A DNA stretch of 64,000 nt. Origin: Crenobacter intestini (lineage in GTDB: Bacteria; Pseudomonadota; Gammaproteobacteria; Burkholderiales; Chromobacteriaceae). Below are positions 19,096 through 29,635 of the stretch, one piece after another; the stretch's first letter is position 1, and every line of letters begins with the position of its first letter. The stretch covers positions 1 through 64,000 of the forward strand of contig NZ_STGJ01000003.1 of assembly GCF_004919095.1 (NCBI RefSeq). The letters are read 5' to 3'. The position numbers and the translations under genes are program-made. The notes beneath the pieces were generated by a model. It ran no database searches. It worked only from the letters and a program-made list of their open reading frames with translations, and was not told the origin of the DNA.

Positions 19096-20706
19096 TCAGG
19101 CTGCCGTGCCCAGCGTGAAGCGGCCTGTCGTGTCGCGCAGTGCCGCGGCCAGTTCCGCACTTTCGTTGATGGCCGCATGGCTGTGGTCTAATGCCTGTCG
19201 GTTCTGGTCGGACAGTTGCGCCAGCTGCTCGACAGTCGCCGCAATCTCCCGGCTGGCTGCGCCTTGTTCGCCGATGGCATCGACGATCTGCGCGACCTGA
19301 ACTTCGACATCCTGACTGACCGTCGCGAGTTGCCCGAGCGTATCGCCGGCCTGGGTGATCAGTTTCTGCTGGGTCACGACTGCCTCGTTGCCGGCCTGCA
19401 TCGCGTCGTTGGCGCCTTCGATGCTCCGTATGATCCGCGCCATCGTGCTTTCAATCTCGCCGGTCGAGCGGGCCGTGCGCTCGGCAAGCTTCCTCACCTC
19501 GTCGGCGACCACGGCAAACCCCCGGCCGGATTCGCCGGCGCGGGCCGCCTCGATAGCCGCGTTCAGGGCGAGCAGGTTGGTCTGCTCGGCGACATCGCGG
19601 ATCACGTTGACGATATTGCCGATTTTTTCCGATTCGGCGTGCAGCTCGGTCAGTACCTGGCCGACCGCCCTGGCGGTGGCCTCGACGTCGCCCATCCCGG
19701 CCTGCGCCCGTCCGATCGCGGCCAGCCCTTCGCCGGACTGTCCGCGTCCTTCGCCTGCGCGTGCGAGGATGGTCTCGCCCGATTCGGCAATATGGTTGAC
19801 GCTGACCGTCAGCTCTTCAACCGAACTGGCCATCGACGAGACCGCGTCCCCCTGCGCCGCCAGGCGGCCGAACAGGCCGTCGCATTGCTCGCGAAGCTGT
19901 CCGGATTGGCTGGAGAGCTCGTCGGTGCGGGTGCGGATCGCGCCGACCAGCTCGCGCAGGCCCTGCTGCATCTGCGCCATGGCCCCCATCGCGCTGCCCT
20001 GTGTGGCCGCAGGCAATTCAATGTCCAGATGCCCGGCCGCGACCTGCCTTGCCGCATCCGACAGTTCGCGCGGGTCTGCACCCAGGCTTGCCTTGAGCCC
20101 GCGCAGCATCCATGCGACCGAGGCAGCTGCGCAGAGGACGGCCAGCACCGCGAGCGCAGCGCAGGCAAGCTCAAACTGTTGCAGCTGTTCGCCGAGCTGC
20201 TCGCGCTGTGCGGCAGCCCGGGCGTCGACCGCCTTGCTGCCGTCGATCAGCAACTGGCGGATTTCACGCCACAAGGGCGTTTCCCTGGTATTGAGCAGGC
20301 TGCGTGCCTGGGTGCCGTCGATCGACGCGAGGCGGGCAACTTCGGTGATCAGCTGGTTGCGCTGCTTGCTTTTTTTATGGATGGAAGACAGCGCGCTCGC
20401 CGTTGGGGAGTCACCCAGCGCCTCGGCCTGGGCCAATGCCTCCGCGAAAGCCTGTTGCGCCTTGGCCAGATTCTTGTGGCCGGTCTGGTTTTCCGGGTCG
20501 AGCATCACGTTGCGCAGTGCCTGCCCGCTTTGCAGGCCTTGTGCGTACATCGATGAAAAAGCGTCGGAGAGCACTTGCTCGTGTTGGGCCAGCCGGGTGA
20601 ACCCCGCATTGATCTGGCCTAGCCCGTATAGCGATAGCAAAACCGCTGCGGCCATCAGTGCCAGCGAGCTGATAAACGCCAGCAAGATTTGCTTCTTCAA
20701 TGACAT
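19096..20706 (-). CDS. Methyl-accepting chemotaxis protein
   Basis: A 536-residue inner-membrane chemoreceptor. Transmembrane helix 1 is at about 7-29, a four-helix-type periplasmic sensor at 30-175, helix 2 near 180-203, then a HAMP region. The signalling domain has the conserved hairpin [43 protein letters not shown], shown here only as a landmark split around [16 protein letters not shown]. The C-terminal CheR/CheB tethering pentapeptide is absent. No che genes are nearby, so it is an orphan receptor; the ligand is unknown. Confidence 0.94.
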   Translation of the reverse strand: MSLKKQILLAFISSLALMAAAVLLSLYGLGQINAGFTRLAQHEQVLSDAFSSMYAQGLQSGQALRNVMLDPENQTGHKNLAKAQQAFAEALAQAEALGDSPTASALSSIHKKSKQRNQLITEVARLASIDGTQARSLLNTRETPLWREIRQLLIDGSKAVDARAAAQREQLGEQLQQFELACAALAVLAVLCAAASVAWMLRGLKASLGADPRELSDAARQVAAGHLDIELPAATQGSAMGAMAQMQQGLRELVGAIRTRTDELSSQSGQLREQCDGLFGRLAAQGDAVSSMASSVEELTVSVNHIAESGETILARAGEGRGQSGEGLAAIGRAQAGMGDVEATARAVGQVLTELHAESEKIGNIVNVIRDVAEQTNLLALNAAIEAARAGESGRGFAVVADEVRKLAERTARSTGEIESTMARIIRSIEGANDAMQAGNEAVVTQQKLITQAGDTLGQLATVSQDVEVQVAQIVDAIGEQGAASREIAATVEQLAQLSDQNRQALDHSHAAINESAELAAALRDTTGRFTLGTAA

Positions 20707-21112
20707 GTTTCCCCTTGTCCGGCGTACAGACCTGCGCGCCTTTACGTTAATAACCAGTATTCATTAGATGTTTTATCCATGGAGGCATGAATTGACCGTG
20801 ATCAAGTTAAAGGCAATGCCAATCCCACGTGCAGGCGGCTCCTTGCCCAAGGGGGGCGGATTGTCTGGTTGGCTATCGACGAATTGCAGACGCTGGCTGT
20901 TGCGGGGGCGGGATGGCCGTGCAGGTGATTTTTGGGGAATGTGCTGGTGTACCGGCATGCCGGCATCCATGCCGTAGCGGCTGGGAGACCGATGCTCGCA
21001 AGGCCTGCTTGCCATGGACGGTTAGCGGCGTGCTCAGGCCTGACCGTGTCCGTCAGGCGGGACGCATCCGGGGGCTGGAAATGCCGCAGAGTGCCTGTTG
21101 ACCAGCCTGAGC
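20707..21112 (+). other. Intergenic region between chemoreceptor and sua5
   Basis: About 400 bp with no convincing gene. Short ORFs on both strands lack ribosome-binding sites and family similarity. The part next to the chemoreceptor is AT-rich and should hold its promoter, but no clear -35/-10 pair stands out. Confidence 0.5.
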
Positions 21113-21151
21113 ATAAAAAACCGGCCGGGGGGCAGTTTTTCGTGGCCGGTC
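21113..21151 (-). terminator. Terminator of the sua5-type gene
   Basis: On the minus strand accggcc pairs with ggccggt around a 17-nt loop and is followed by a T run. It lies 10 bp after the stop. Confidence 0.7.
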
Positions 21152-21160
21152 TGTTGCAGC

Positions 21161-22135
21161 TTACGCCGTGTATTGTGCGAAGCCGACGCTGGCGCGGCCC
21201 AGTCGGTCACGTACCGCGGCCCAGTCGGGCGTGTCCGGAGGCATCTCGACCAGGATCAGCTCGCAACCGCTCTGGTCCGCCTCATGCAGTGTCGCGTACA
21301 GCGTCTGTGCGTAGCCTGCCGGGTCGGCCGGCAGTACGCGCTGCCAGCCTGCCGCGGCATGCGGGCGGCCAAAAGCGAGCAGCGCGGTGTGGTTCCAGTC
21401 CCAGTCTGACGGAAGCGTAGCCAGTTCACCCGCTTCCAGCCGGTAGCAGCGGTGGCGCGGCGCATAGTGGGCAGCCAGCGCGCCCGGCACGCGTGGTGCG
21501 TTGGCGGGGGCGTGCGCGGCGACGGAGAGCCAGGGGGCAAGCGCGTCCGCGGAAACCTGTCCGGGCCGCAGGATGGCCGGGGTAGGACTGGAAAGGTCGA
21601 CAATCGTCGACTCGATGCCGATGCGGCAAGCGCCGCCGTCGAGTACCGCAGGAATGCGGCCTGCCATGTGTTCGAGGATATGGGGGGCCGAAGTGGGGCT
21701 GATCCGGCCGAACGGGTTGGCGGACGGGGCGACCAGGGCTTCGCCCAGTTCGTCGAGTACCGCCTGCAGCAGGGGGTGGTCGGCCCAGCGCACGGCGACG
21801 GTGGCTTGTCCGCCATTGACCAGCGGCGAGACGTGCGTCGCTGCCGGCAACACCATGGTCAGCGGGCCTGGCCAGAATGCGTCGGCCAGTTGCCATGCGA
21901 CGTCGGGCACCTGAGCGGCCCAATGTGCAAGGTGACTCTTGGAAGGCAAATGGACGATCAGGGGGTGGTCGGCCGGGCGGCCCTTGGCCGCGAAGACTTT
22001 GGCGACCGCGTCTGGTTTGCTCGCCAGCGCGGCGAGCCCGTATACGGTTTCGGTAGGGATGGCAACCAGTTCGCCAGCGCGCAACAGGGCAACGGCCTGT
22101 GCAATGTCGGCGCGGGTATCTGTCAGGTGAAGCAT
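21161..22135 (-). CDS. sua5: Threonylcarbamoyl-AMP synthase, Sua5 type
   Basis: The enzyme makes threonylcarbamoyl-AMP for the t6A modification of ANN-decoding tRNAs. The 324-residue protein has the YrdC domain first: IPTETVYGLAA, KGRPADHPLIVH and SANPFGRISPT with the K-x-R and S-x-N residues. A linker VPGALAAHYAPRH and a C-terminal Sua5 domain follow. Stand-alone TsaC proteins are about 190 residues, so this is the long form. It is a single gene with its own terminator. Confidence 0.94.
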   Translation of the reverse strand: MLHLTDTRADIAQAVALLRAGELVAIPTETVYGLAALASKPDAVAKVFAAKGRPADHPLIVHLPSKSHLAHWAAQVPDVAWQLADAFWPGPLTMVLPAATHVSPLVNGGQATVAVRWADHPLLQAVLDELGEALVAPSANPFGRISPTSAPHILEHMAGRIPAVLDGGACRIGIESTIVDLSSPTPAILRPGQVSADALAPWLSVAAHAPANAPRVPGALAAHYAPRHRCYRLEAGELATLPSDWDWNHTALLAFGRPHAAAGWQRVLPADPAGYAQTLYATLHEADQSGCELILVEMPPDTPDWAAVRDRLGRASVGFAQYTA

Positions 22136-23119
22136 GCTGCGGTTTTCCGTTCTTGGGGTGCGGCGCGTATTGTGCCATGACGAAAGGTTTTTGGCGGCGC
22201 AGGTTTCGACCTGCGTGCGCGCGCCACGTGGAAGGAAAGTGGGGGGAGGTCTGCTGCCTCACGCTGCGTGAGGCGAGAAAAAATTTTCCGAACGATGGCA
22301 GGGTGGATTTGACGCACTCTTATTGCAAATGGGTAGTAGGCCGTCGGCAAGGTCGCTGCACTGGCCGTTTTGCGGCAGGACCGGCTCCCGGAAAGGGGGC
22401 AGGATGCAGGTGGCTGCAAGTCAAGCCTGCTTTTGGTCCTTGCAATCCGATGGTTGGAACGGGGGCTGGGTTCGGCGGGCGGTCATGCGCGGTTACCTGA
22501 GCATGTTGAACGCCAGTCTTCACTGCAGCGCAGGAAGGCGCTGAGGGGATTGCTGTGTGCGAAAAGTCTTCAATGCATGCATCCGGCGATTATGCCAATG
22601 AGTTTTTGCGTCGTAATTTAGTAAAGGTAGGAGTAGCGTTTCTTGACGAGGCATCTCCGCCGAATACCTTTCAAATGCTGTCTATCTGCAGCGGACGATC
22701 GACCAGAGCTGGCTGTCAAGCATGATGACAAAGAGATTTTTGTGTGCCTTTTGCTTTAAATACCATTGTTATATTATTTTATTTTGCAGTTTTTTTGTGC
22801 GTATTAAAATTTTTCAGTTGTTGATTTTATTTTCCAGATAGAATCATGTCATTTATTAACGTGTTAGAAATTTTTGTCTGGTGTGAAGTGTTGACGCTTA
22901 TGATTTTTGGAGTCTATATTGGCGATTCCTGATTTTGGTGTTGTTTTGATTAACGCCTAAGTCATTGGATAATTTACATGGGGTTTTCGTGCGGTTTTTA
23001 TGTGTTTATTTTAAAGCCTCGCGTAGCCCGAATATAGCCGTGGCGGCTGCCCGATAAAGACGTATGGAAGTGATGGCCACGCGTTTAACCAGAATCCAGC
23101 AGAAAGGTTTAGTAAGACT
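22136..23119 (+). other. Long intergenic region, AT-rich in its right half
   Basis: Nearly 1 kb without a convincing gene. The left third resembles flanking DNA and holds only unsupported short ORFs. From about 22730 to 23030 it is strikingly AT-rich, with T and A runs, unlike all neighbouring DNA. It probably holds a long 5' leader and regulatory DNA of the triple-RidA gene, or foreign DNA. Confidence 0.55.
22891..22920 (+). promoter_or_regulatory. Candidate promoter of the triple-RidA gene
   Basis: TTGACG (22891-22896) and TATATT (22915-22920) are 18 bp apart inside the AT-rich region. If used, the transcript would have a leader of about 190 nt. In such AT-rich DNA a chance match is possible. 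Confidence 0.35.
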
Positions 23120-24394
23120 ATGAGCGGCTTCAACGCAGTGCTAGCAAGAAATACCGAAAATGCACCCAAGGCTATCGGGGCATATTCGCAGACTGTGGCT
23201 TTTTCTCATTACAACAATCTTTCCGCGCAATTGCCGGTTGACCCGAAAACCGGCGCGCTGGTTGCCGGTGGTGTCAAAGAGCAGGCCGTCCAGAGCTTCA
23301 AGAACATCAAGGCTGTTGTTGAAAGCATTGGCCATGTAATGGACGACGTGGTTCGCATCTCGATCTTCGTCAAGAACATTGCGGATGTCGACGCTGTCAA
23401 CGAAGTCTATGCGTCCTGCTTTACCAATGGCTACATGCCTGCGCTGACCACCGTGGCCGTTGACGCGCTGCCGATGGGCGCACTGGTGCAGGTGGATGCA
23501 CTGCTGTCAAACGGCGAAGGCACCATCCCGAATGCCCCGCAAGCAGGCGACCTGATCAAGCTGTCCCGCAATACGGCCAACGCTCCGGTCAGCCCGCTGT
23601 CGACCCAGACGGTTGCGTTCTCCCACTACAACAACATCTCGGCGCAGCTGCCGGTCGACCCGAAGACCGGCAAGCTGGTGGCAGGCGGCGTCAAAGAGCA
23701 GGCTGCCCAGTGCCTGAAAAACGTCAAGGCGATCCTCGAAGGGATCGACGTGCCTTTCGACGATATCGTCAAGGTCAACATCTTCCTGAAGAACTTTGCT
23801 GACGTTGAGGCCGTGAACGAAGTCTACAAGACCTTCTTCCCGGACTCCGCAATCGCCCGTGCCGTGGCTTACGTGCCGGCACGCACCATGATCGCCGCCG
23901 CTGCACTGCCGATGGACGCACTGGTGCAAGTCGAGGCGGTCGTGTCGCACGGTGACGGCACCCCGCCGCAGGCTGTGGAAGACCGTCACGGCATCGTGAT
24001 CTGGGCGCATAACACTGACAATGCACCGAAGTGCCCGCTCTCGACCCAGACCGTCGCGTTCTCCCACTACAACCACCTGTCGGCCCAGCTGCCGCTGGAC
24101 GCCAAGACCGGTGCCATCGTGGCTGGCGGCGTGAAAGAGCAGGCTGGCCAGTGCCTGAAGAACATCCAGGCCATCGTGGAGAGCATCGGCCACGTGCTCG
24201 CCGATGTGGTCAAGGTCAACGTCTTCCTGAAGAACATCGACGACATGGCTGCGGTTGAAGAAGTGTACGCAGGCTTCTTCCCGGGTGGCGTTCCTGCCCG
24301 CCGTACCGTGGGTGTGTCGGCCCTGCCGAAAGACGCGCTGATCCAGATCGACGTAGTTGTGGCAAATGCTGAAGGCACCTCGCCGAAGCGCTAA
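23120..24394 (+). CDS. Triple RidA (YjgF/YER057c/UK114) fusion protein
   Basis: The 424-residue chain holds three RidA domains in tandem (about 5-132, 146-276 and 296-418). Each repeats near-identical blocks such as TQTVAFSHYN, SAQLP-D-KTG and AGGVKEQA. Normal RidA is a 13-kDa protein forming a trimer with active sites between subunits, so this chain can form a one-polypeptide pseudo-trimer. The key arginine of RidA enamine/imine deaminases is present in domain 2 (R255, VPART) and domain 3 (R394, VPARR) but is Leu109 in domain 1. The tyrosine near the N-terminus is kept only in domain 1 (Y22). The acidic residue equivalent to E. coli Glu120 is D126, E272 and D411. Start ATG 23120 has AAGG some 13 bp upstream. 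Monocistronic. Confidence 0.85.
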   Translation: MSGFNAVLARNTENAPKAIGAYSQTVAFSHYNNLSAQLPVDPKTGALVAGGVKEQAVQSFKNIKAVVESIGHVMDDVVRISIFVKNIADVDAVNEVYASCFTNGYMPALTTVAVDALPMGALVQVDALLSNGEGTIPNAPQAGDLIKLSRNTANAPVSPLSTQTVAFSHYNNISAQLPVDPKTGKLVAGGVKEQAAQCLKNVKAILEGIDVPFDDIVKVNIFLKNFADVEAVNEVYKTFFPDSAIARAVAYVPARTMIAAAALPMDALVQVEAVVSHGDGTPPQAVEDRHGIVIWAHNTDNAPKCPLSTQTVAFSHYNHLSAQLPLDAKTGAIVAGGVKEQAGQCLKNIQAIVESIGHVLADVVKVNVFLKNIDDMAAVEEVYAGFFPGGVPARRTVGVSALPKDALIQIDVVVANAEGTSPKR

Positions 24395-24422
24395 TGGATC
24401 CGGGCAGCAATGCCCGCATTTG

Positions 24423-24456
24423 AAAGCCGGAGATAAGCTCTCCGGCTTTTTTATTT
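24423..24456 (+). terminator. Terminator of the triple-RidA gene
   Basis: The stem aaagccggaga/tctccggcttt with a 5-nt loop (24423-24433 with 24439-24449) is followed by a T run. It lies 28 bp after the stop. Confidence 0.92.
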
Positions 24457-24675
24457 TTCGTGGTCGCAATCAGCCGGTCATCCGTTCGTGGTCGTGCTGT
24501 CGAATCGTATTTTTGCTCATGTGCCGTCTTGCGTGGTTCGGTCTGCTCTATTTGTATTTCGAATTTTTTAATTGCGGGGTCGATCATTTTCTTTGGTCGG
24601 GGTGTTTAAGCAAAGATCGGAATCGGCTCGGTTTGCGTCGAAGAGTTAACAAATCGGTGTGAGTGAGGGGAAAAT

Positions 24676-24702
24676 AAAAAGCCCTGTAAATACAGGGCCT
24701 TG
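24676..24702 (-). terminator. ssb terminator
   Basis: On the minus strand an 8-bp stem gccctgta/tacagggc with a tight loop is followed by TTTTT. It lies 37 bp beyond the ssb stop. Confidence 0.85.
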
Positions 24703-24738
24703 GAAGAAAAAATTTACACCTAATGTCTTAGGTATACC

Positions 24739-25197
24739 TCAGAAGGGGATGTCGTCCTCGAGGTCGTCCATCCGCTGGGGCGGGGCGACCGGGGCTTCCT
24801 GGCGGCGCGGTGCAGCCGGCGGCGCGGACGGTGCGCTGCGGGCCGGCGCGCTGCCGTAGTAGCCATCGTCCATCGGCGCGCCTTCGTCGCGCTTGCCGCC
24901 TTGCAGGCTCAACTCGTTGACGCGCACGTCGGGCGACAGGCGCTTGCCGCCGTCCTTGTCGGTCCATTCGCGCAGGGTCAGCTGGCCGTAAACGGTGACC
25001 TGCTGGCCTTTGGAGAGGAAGCGCTGCAGGCTTTCGCCGCGCTTGCCCCATACCTGGCAGGCAAACCAGTTGGTGGTCTTGCGTTCGCCAAAGCCGATAT
25101 CACTGGCCACGCGGAAGCTCAGCACCGGCTCGCCGCTCGGGGTGTAGCGCAGTTCGGCGTCGGCGGCGACACGGCCGTCAAAGGAAATGCTGTTCAT
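24739..25197 (-). CDS. ssb: Single-stranded DNA-binding protein
   Basis: This 152-residue protein has an OB-fold (1-105), a Pro/Ala-rich linker and the acidic tip LEDDIPF that recruits repair and replication proteins. The OB part is shorter and less canonical at its N-terminus (MNSISFDGRVAADAELRYTP) than E. coli SSB, but the YGQLTLREWTDKDG block is typical. It lies 52 bp after the MFS gene on the same strand; that order next to uvrA is common in this bacterial group. Confidence 0.93.
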   Translation of the reverse strand: MNSISFDGRVAADAELRYTPSGEPVLSFRVASDIGFGERKTTNWFACQVWGKRGESLQRFLSKGQQVTVYGQLTLREWTDKDGGKRLSPDVRVNELSLQGGKRDEGAPMDDGYYGSAPARSAPSAPPAAPRRQEAPVAPPQRMDDLEDDIPF

Positions 25198-25249
25198 GTT
25201 CTCGTCTCCGTTCGTTTCTTGGCCGGCGGCAACGCCGGCGGCCGGGTGT

Positions 25250-26617
25250 TCAGGTCGGGAAGGTTTCCCGGATCAGCTTCTCGACGGCTGCCTGGTCCCA
25301 CGCTTGCTGCGAGACCTTCAGGTAGGCGACACGTTCCTCGGGCACGACGACAGCTTCGCGCACCCCGCTTTGTGCCGCAAGTTTCTGCGACAGCTTTTGT
25401 GCGTCGCCCTGCCAGCCGTTGCCGATACGCAGCATCACCGTGCGTACCGCCATCGGCGGGCGCATCGACGAGGCCAGCACCAGCCACAGCGCCATCAGGA
25501 TACCGGTGAAGGCGAATACCCCCGCCGCGCCGTAGCGGCCGTACAGCCAGCCGCCGGCGGCGGCGCCGACGAAGAGGCCGAAGGACTGGGCGGTATTATA
25601 CACGCCGATCGCCGTGCCCTTGGCGTCGGCCGGCGCGATCTTGGAAATCAGCGAGGGCAGCGTCGCCTCGAGGATGTTGAAGGCGATGAAGTAGAGGCCG
25701 AGCCAGAGCACGATCTGCCAGAAGGTGTCGAGCGTGGCGGCCATGCCCAGCTGGGCGACGGTCATCAGGCCGACGGCGCCGACGAATACCTGCTTGAGCT
25801 TGTGCTTTTTCTCGCCGTAGATGATCGCCGGCACCATCAGCACGAAGCCGACCACCACCACTGGCAGGTACACCTGCCAGTGGTGCGCCTTGTCGAGGTG
25901 GGCGGTGGCGGTCAGCGCGAAGGGCAGGGCGACGAACATCGCCATCTGCGCGGCGTGCAGCGCGAAGATGCCGAAATTCAGGCGGGCGAGCTGGCCGTCC
26001 TTGAGCACCGGCAGCAGGCGTGCCGGCTTTGCCTCGGCGTCGGCATGAAAGCGCGAGCGGGCAGGGTCGGGGATCAGCCGCCACACGCCGACCAGCGCCA
26101 TCAGCGTGAGCACGCCGGTGAGCGTGAAGATGCCGGACACGCCGATCACGCTGGCGAGCAGGGGGCCGAGCACCAGCGACACGGCGAAGGTGGTGCCGAT
26201 GCTCATGCCTATCATCGCCATCGCGCGGGTGCGCACTTCCTCGCGGGTCAGGTCGGCCAGCAGCGCGGTGATCGCGGCCGAGATCGCGCCGGCGCCCTGG
26301 ATCACCCGGCCGATGGTCAGCCAGACAAGGTCGGTCGCGCCGGCGGCGACAAAGCTGCCCGCGGCAAACAGCAAGAGGCCGCCGTAGATGACCTTCTTGC
26401 GGCCGATGCGGTCGGAGAGCATGCCCAGCGGCAGCTGCAGCAACGCCTGGGTCAGCCCGTAGCTGCCCAGCGCGAAGCCGATCCACGCGGCGTTGTCGCC
26501 GCCGGGCAGGGTGTGCGCGTAAAGCGCGAACACGGGCAGGATCAGAAACATGCCCAGCATCCTGAGGGCGTAGACGCCCGCCAGGCCTAGGCTTGCGCGC
26601 AATTCCAGAGAATTCAT
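25250..26617 (-). CDS. MFS transporter with C-terminal YAM-like domain (YajR type)
   Basis: A 455-residue, 12-helix major facilitator. The loop 2-3 motif GMLSDRIGRKKVIYGG is typical. Residues about 395-455 form a soluble extension with alternating strands and helices (WQGDAQKLSQKLAAQSGV, then EERVAYLKV), as in the ferredoxin-like YAM domain of E. coli YajR. The substrate is unknown. It is divergent from uvrA, with about 108 bp between them. Confidence 0.88.
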   Translation of the reverse strand: MNSLELRASLGLAGVYALRMLGMFLILPVFALYAHTLPGGDNAAWIGFALGSYGLTQALLQLPLGMLSDRIGRKKVIYGGLLLFAAGSFVAAGATDLVWLTIGRVIQGAGAISAAITALLADLTREEVRTRAMAMIGMSIGTTFAVSLVLGPLLASVIGVSGIFTLTGVLTLMALVGVWRLIPDPARSRFHADAEAKPARLLPVLKDGQLARLNFGIFALHAAQMAMFVALPFALTATAHLDKAHHWQVYLPVVVVGFVLMVPAIIYGEKKHKLKQVFVGAVGLMTVAQLGMAATLDTFWQIVLWLGLYFIAFNILEATLPSLISKIAPADAKGTAIGVYNTAQSFGLFVGAAAGGWLYGRYGAAGVFAFTGILMALWLVLASSMRPPMAVRTVMLRIGNGWQGDAQKLSQKLAAQSGVREAVVVPEERVAYLKVSQQAWDQAAVEKLIRETFPT

Positions 26618-26725
26618 GGTATGACGGTGGTTCCGGGGGACGGTATCCGGGCGGCCGGCTTGGCTGGAGCCCGACTCGGTAAGTCGGGTATATTATCAGG
26701 TTCACCGATTCATTGTGGGTAAGGC

Positions 26726-29551
26726 ATGGACAATATCCGCATCCGCGGCGCGCGCACGCACAACCTTAAAAACGTCGACCTCGACCTGCCCCGGCACCGG
26801 CTGATCGTGATCACCGGCCTGTCCGGCTCCGGCAAGAGCTCGCTGGCGTTCGATACCCTGTACGCCGAGGGGCAGCGCCGCTACGTCGAGAGCCTGTCCG
26901 CCTACGCCCGCCAGTTCCTGCAATTGATGGAAAAGCCGGACGTCGACCTGATCGAGGGCCTGTCGCCGGCGATCTCGATCGAGCAGAAGGCCACCAGCCA
27001 CAACCCGCGCTCGACCGTCGGCACCGTCACCGAGATCCACGACTACCTGCGCCTCCTGTACGCGCGGGTCGGCGAGCCGTACTGCCCGGACCACCATGTG
27101 CCGCTCGCCTCGCAGACGGTCAGCCAGATGGTCGACCATGTGCTCGCGCTGCCGGCCGAGACCAAGGTGATGGTGCTCGCGCCGGTGATCGTCGGGCGCA
27201 AGGGCGAGAACGTCGACCTGTTTGACGAGTTGCGTGCGCAGGGCTTCGTGCGCGTGCGCGTCGACGGCGAGGTGCACGAGATCGACGCGGTGCCCAAGCT
27301 CGACAAGAACAAGAAGCACACCGTCGAGGTGGTGGTCGACCGCCTGAAGGTGCGTGCCGACGCGAAGCAGCGGCTGGCCGAGAGCTTCGAGACCGCGCTG
27401 CGCCACGCCGATGGGCGCGCGATCGCGGTGGAAATGGACAGCGGCCAGGAGCACTGGTTCTCGGCCAAGTTCGCGTGCCCGGTGTGCAGCTACAGCCTGC
27501 CCGAGCTCGAGCCGCGGCTGTTCTCGTTCAACAACCCGATGGGCGCGTGCCCGAAGTGTGACGGACTGGGCGAGATCACCTTCTTCGACCCCAAGCGGGT
27601 GGTCGCCCACCCCGAGTTGAGCCTCGCGGCCGGCGCGATCAAGGGCTGGGACAGGCGCAACCAGTTCTACTTCCAGATGCTGCAGAACCTGGCGACCCAT
27701 TACGATTTCGACATCGACACCCCGTTCGAGGAGTTGCCGCAAAAGGTGCGCCACGTGGTGCTGCACGGCTCGGGGCGCGAGGCGATCGCGTTCAGCTACC
27801 TGTCGGAGAAGGGCACCCGCTTCTCGCGCGAGCACCCGTTCGAGGGCATCCTGCCCAACCTCGAGCGCCGCTACCGCGAGACCGACTCGTCCGCGGTGCG
27901 CGAGGAGCTGGCCAAGTACCAGAACAACCAGGCCTGCCCGAGCTGCCACGGCTCGCGCCTCAGGCTGGAGGCGCGCAACGTGCTGGTCGGCGGCCGCCCG
28001 CTCTACGAGATCAACACCCTGTCGCTGAAGGACGCGTCGTCGTTCTTCGCGGGTCTGGTGTTCGAGGGCCAGCGCCAGCAGGTCGCCGACAAGATCGTCA
28101 AGGAGATCCGCGAGCGCCTGTCCTTCCTCAACAACGTCGGCCTCGACTATCTGTGCCTCGCGCGCTCGGCGGACACCCTGTCCGGCGGCGAGGCGCAGCG
28201 CATCCGGCTGGCCAGCCAGATCGGCTCGGGGCTGACCGGCGTGATGTACGTGCTCGACGAGCCGTCGATCGGCCTGCACCAGCGCGACAACGACCGCCTG
28301 CTCTCGACGCTGATGCGCCTGCGCGACCTGGGCAACAGCGTGATCGTCGTCGAGCACGACGAGGACGCGATCCGCGCGGCCGACTACCTGGTCGACATGG
28401 GGCCGGGCGCCGGCGAGCACGGCGGCGAGGTGCTGGTGGCCGGCACGCCGGCCGAGGTCGCCGCCTGCGAAGGCTCGGTGACCGGCGCCTACCTGTCCGG
28501 GCGGCGGCGCATCGGCGTGCCGCATGCGCGGCGGGTGCCTGATCCTGCGCGCATGCTCGAGCTGATCGGCGCGACCGGCAACAACCTGAAGGACGTGACG
28601 CTCAGCCTGCCGCTGGGGATGATGGTGTGCGTGACCGGCGTCTCCGGCTCGGGCAAGAGCACGCTGATCAACGACACGCTCTACAAGCTCGCCGCGCGCG
28701 AGCTGAACCGCGCGGGCGAAGAGCCGTCTCCCTACCGCGAGGTGAAGGGGCTGGAGCAGCTCGACAAGGTGATCAACGTCGACCAGAGCCCGATCGGGCG
28801 CACGCCGCGCTCGAACCCGGCAACCTATACCGGTCTCTTCACGCCGATCCGCGAGCTCTTCTCCGGCGTGCCGCTGTCGCGCGAGCGCGGCTACGGCCCG
28901 GGCCGCTTCAGCTTCAACGTAAAGGGCGGCCGCTGCGAGGCGTGCCAGGGCGACGGCATGATCAAGGTCGAGATGCACTTCCTGCCCGACATCTACGTGC
29001 CGTGCGATGTCTGTCACGGTAAGCGCTACAACCGCGAGACGCTGGAGGTGCAGTACAAGGGCCGCAACATCACCGAAGTGCTCGAGATGACGGTCGAGCA
29101 GGCGTTCGAGTTCTTCTCGGCGGTGCCATCGATCGCGCGCAAGCTCTCGACGCTGATGGACGTCGGCCTCGGCTACATCCGGTTGGGGCAGAGCGCGACC
29201 ACGCTGTCCGGCGGCGAGGCGCAGCGGGTCAAGCTCGCGCTCGAACTGTCCAAGCGCGACACCGGCCGCACGCTGTACATCCTCGACGAGCCGACCACCG
29301 GCCTGCACTTCCACGACATCGACCTCTTGCTCAAGGTGCTGACCCGCCTGCGCGAAAACGGCAATACCGTGGTGGTGATCGAGCACAACCTCGACGTGAT
29401 CAAGACCGCCGACTGGCTGGTCGACCTAGGGCCGGAGGGTGGTGCCGGCGGCGGCACCATCCTCGCCGAGGGCTCGCCCGAGGCGGTGGCCGCCAACCCC
29501 GCGAGCCATACCGGCCGCTACCTCGCGCCGCTGTTGCAGGAAAAACAATAA
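26726..29551 (+). CDS. uvrA: Excinuclease ABC subunit A
   Basis: The damage-recognition ATPase of nucleotide excision repair, full length at 941 residues. There are two ABC modules with Walker [10 protein letters not shown] near residue 32 and GVSGSGKST near 640, and two signature motifs LSGGEAQR. Zinc modules have CPVC/CPKC near 250-280 and CEAC/CDVC near 738-765. No LexA-type box is visible upstream. Confidence 0.97.
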   Translation: MDNIRIRGARTHNLKNVDLDLPRHRLIVITGLSGSGKSSLAFDTLYAEGQRRYVESLSAYARQFLQLMEKPDVDLIEGLSPAISIEQKATSHNPRSTVGTVTEIHDYLRLLYARVGEPYCPDHHVPLASQTVSQMVDHVLALPAETKVMVLAPVIVGRKGENVDLFDELRAQGFVRVRVDGEVHEIDAVPKLDKNKKHTVEVVVDRLKVRADAKQRLAESFETALRHADGRAIAVEMDSGQEHWFSAKFACPVCSYSLPELEPRLFSFNNPMGACPKCDGLGEITFFDPKRVVAHPELSLAAGAIKGWDRRNQFYFQMLQNLATHYDFDIDTPFEELPQKVRHVVLHGSGREAIAFSYLSEKGTRFSREHPFEGILPNLERRYRETDSSAVREELAKYQNNQACPSCHGSRLRLEARNVLVGGRPLYEINTLSLKDASSFFAGLVFEGQRQQVADKIVKEIRERLSFLNNVGLDYLCLARSADTLSGGEAQRIRLASQIGSGLTGVMYVLDEPSIGLHQRDNDRLLSTLMRLRDLGNSVIVVEHDEDAIRAADYLVDMGPGAGEHGGEVLVAGTPAEVAACEGSVTGAYLSGRRRIGVPHARRVPDPARMLELIGATGNNLKDVTLSLPLGMMVCVTGVSGSGKSTLINDTLYKLAARELNRAGEEPSPYREVKGLEQLDKVINVDQSPIGRTPRSNPATYTGLFTPIRELFSGVPLSRERGYGPGRFSFNVKGGRCEACQGDGMIKVEMHFLPDIYVPCDVCHGKRYNRETLEVQYKGRNITEVLEMTVEQAFEFFSAVPSIARKLSTLMDVGLGYIRLGQSATTLSGGEAQRVKLALELSKRDTGRTLYILDEPTTGLHFHDIDLLLKVLTRLRENGNTVVVIEHNLDVIKTADWLVDLGPEGGAGGGTILAEGSPEAVAANPASHTGRYLAPLLQEKQ

Positions 29552-29635
29552 GCGGTTTCGGTTGGCCGGGTTTTGTCACTAGAATAAGTCTAAAGTCATA
29601 AGACGGTGCGTGACGTGCCGTTACAAGGGGCAGAC

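Noticed and set aside
26618-26725. LexA box expected in front of uvrA
   Set aside because: No CTGT-N8-ACAG-like palindrome is present; only a small hairpin (26668-26686) and an AT-rich -10-like segment are seen.
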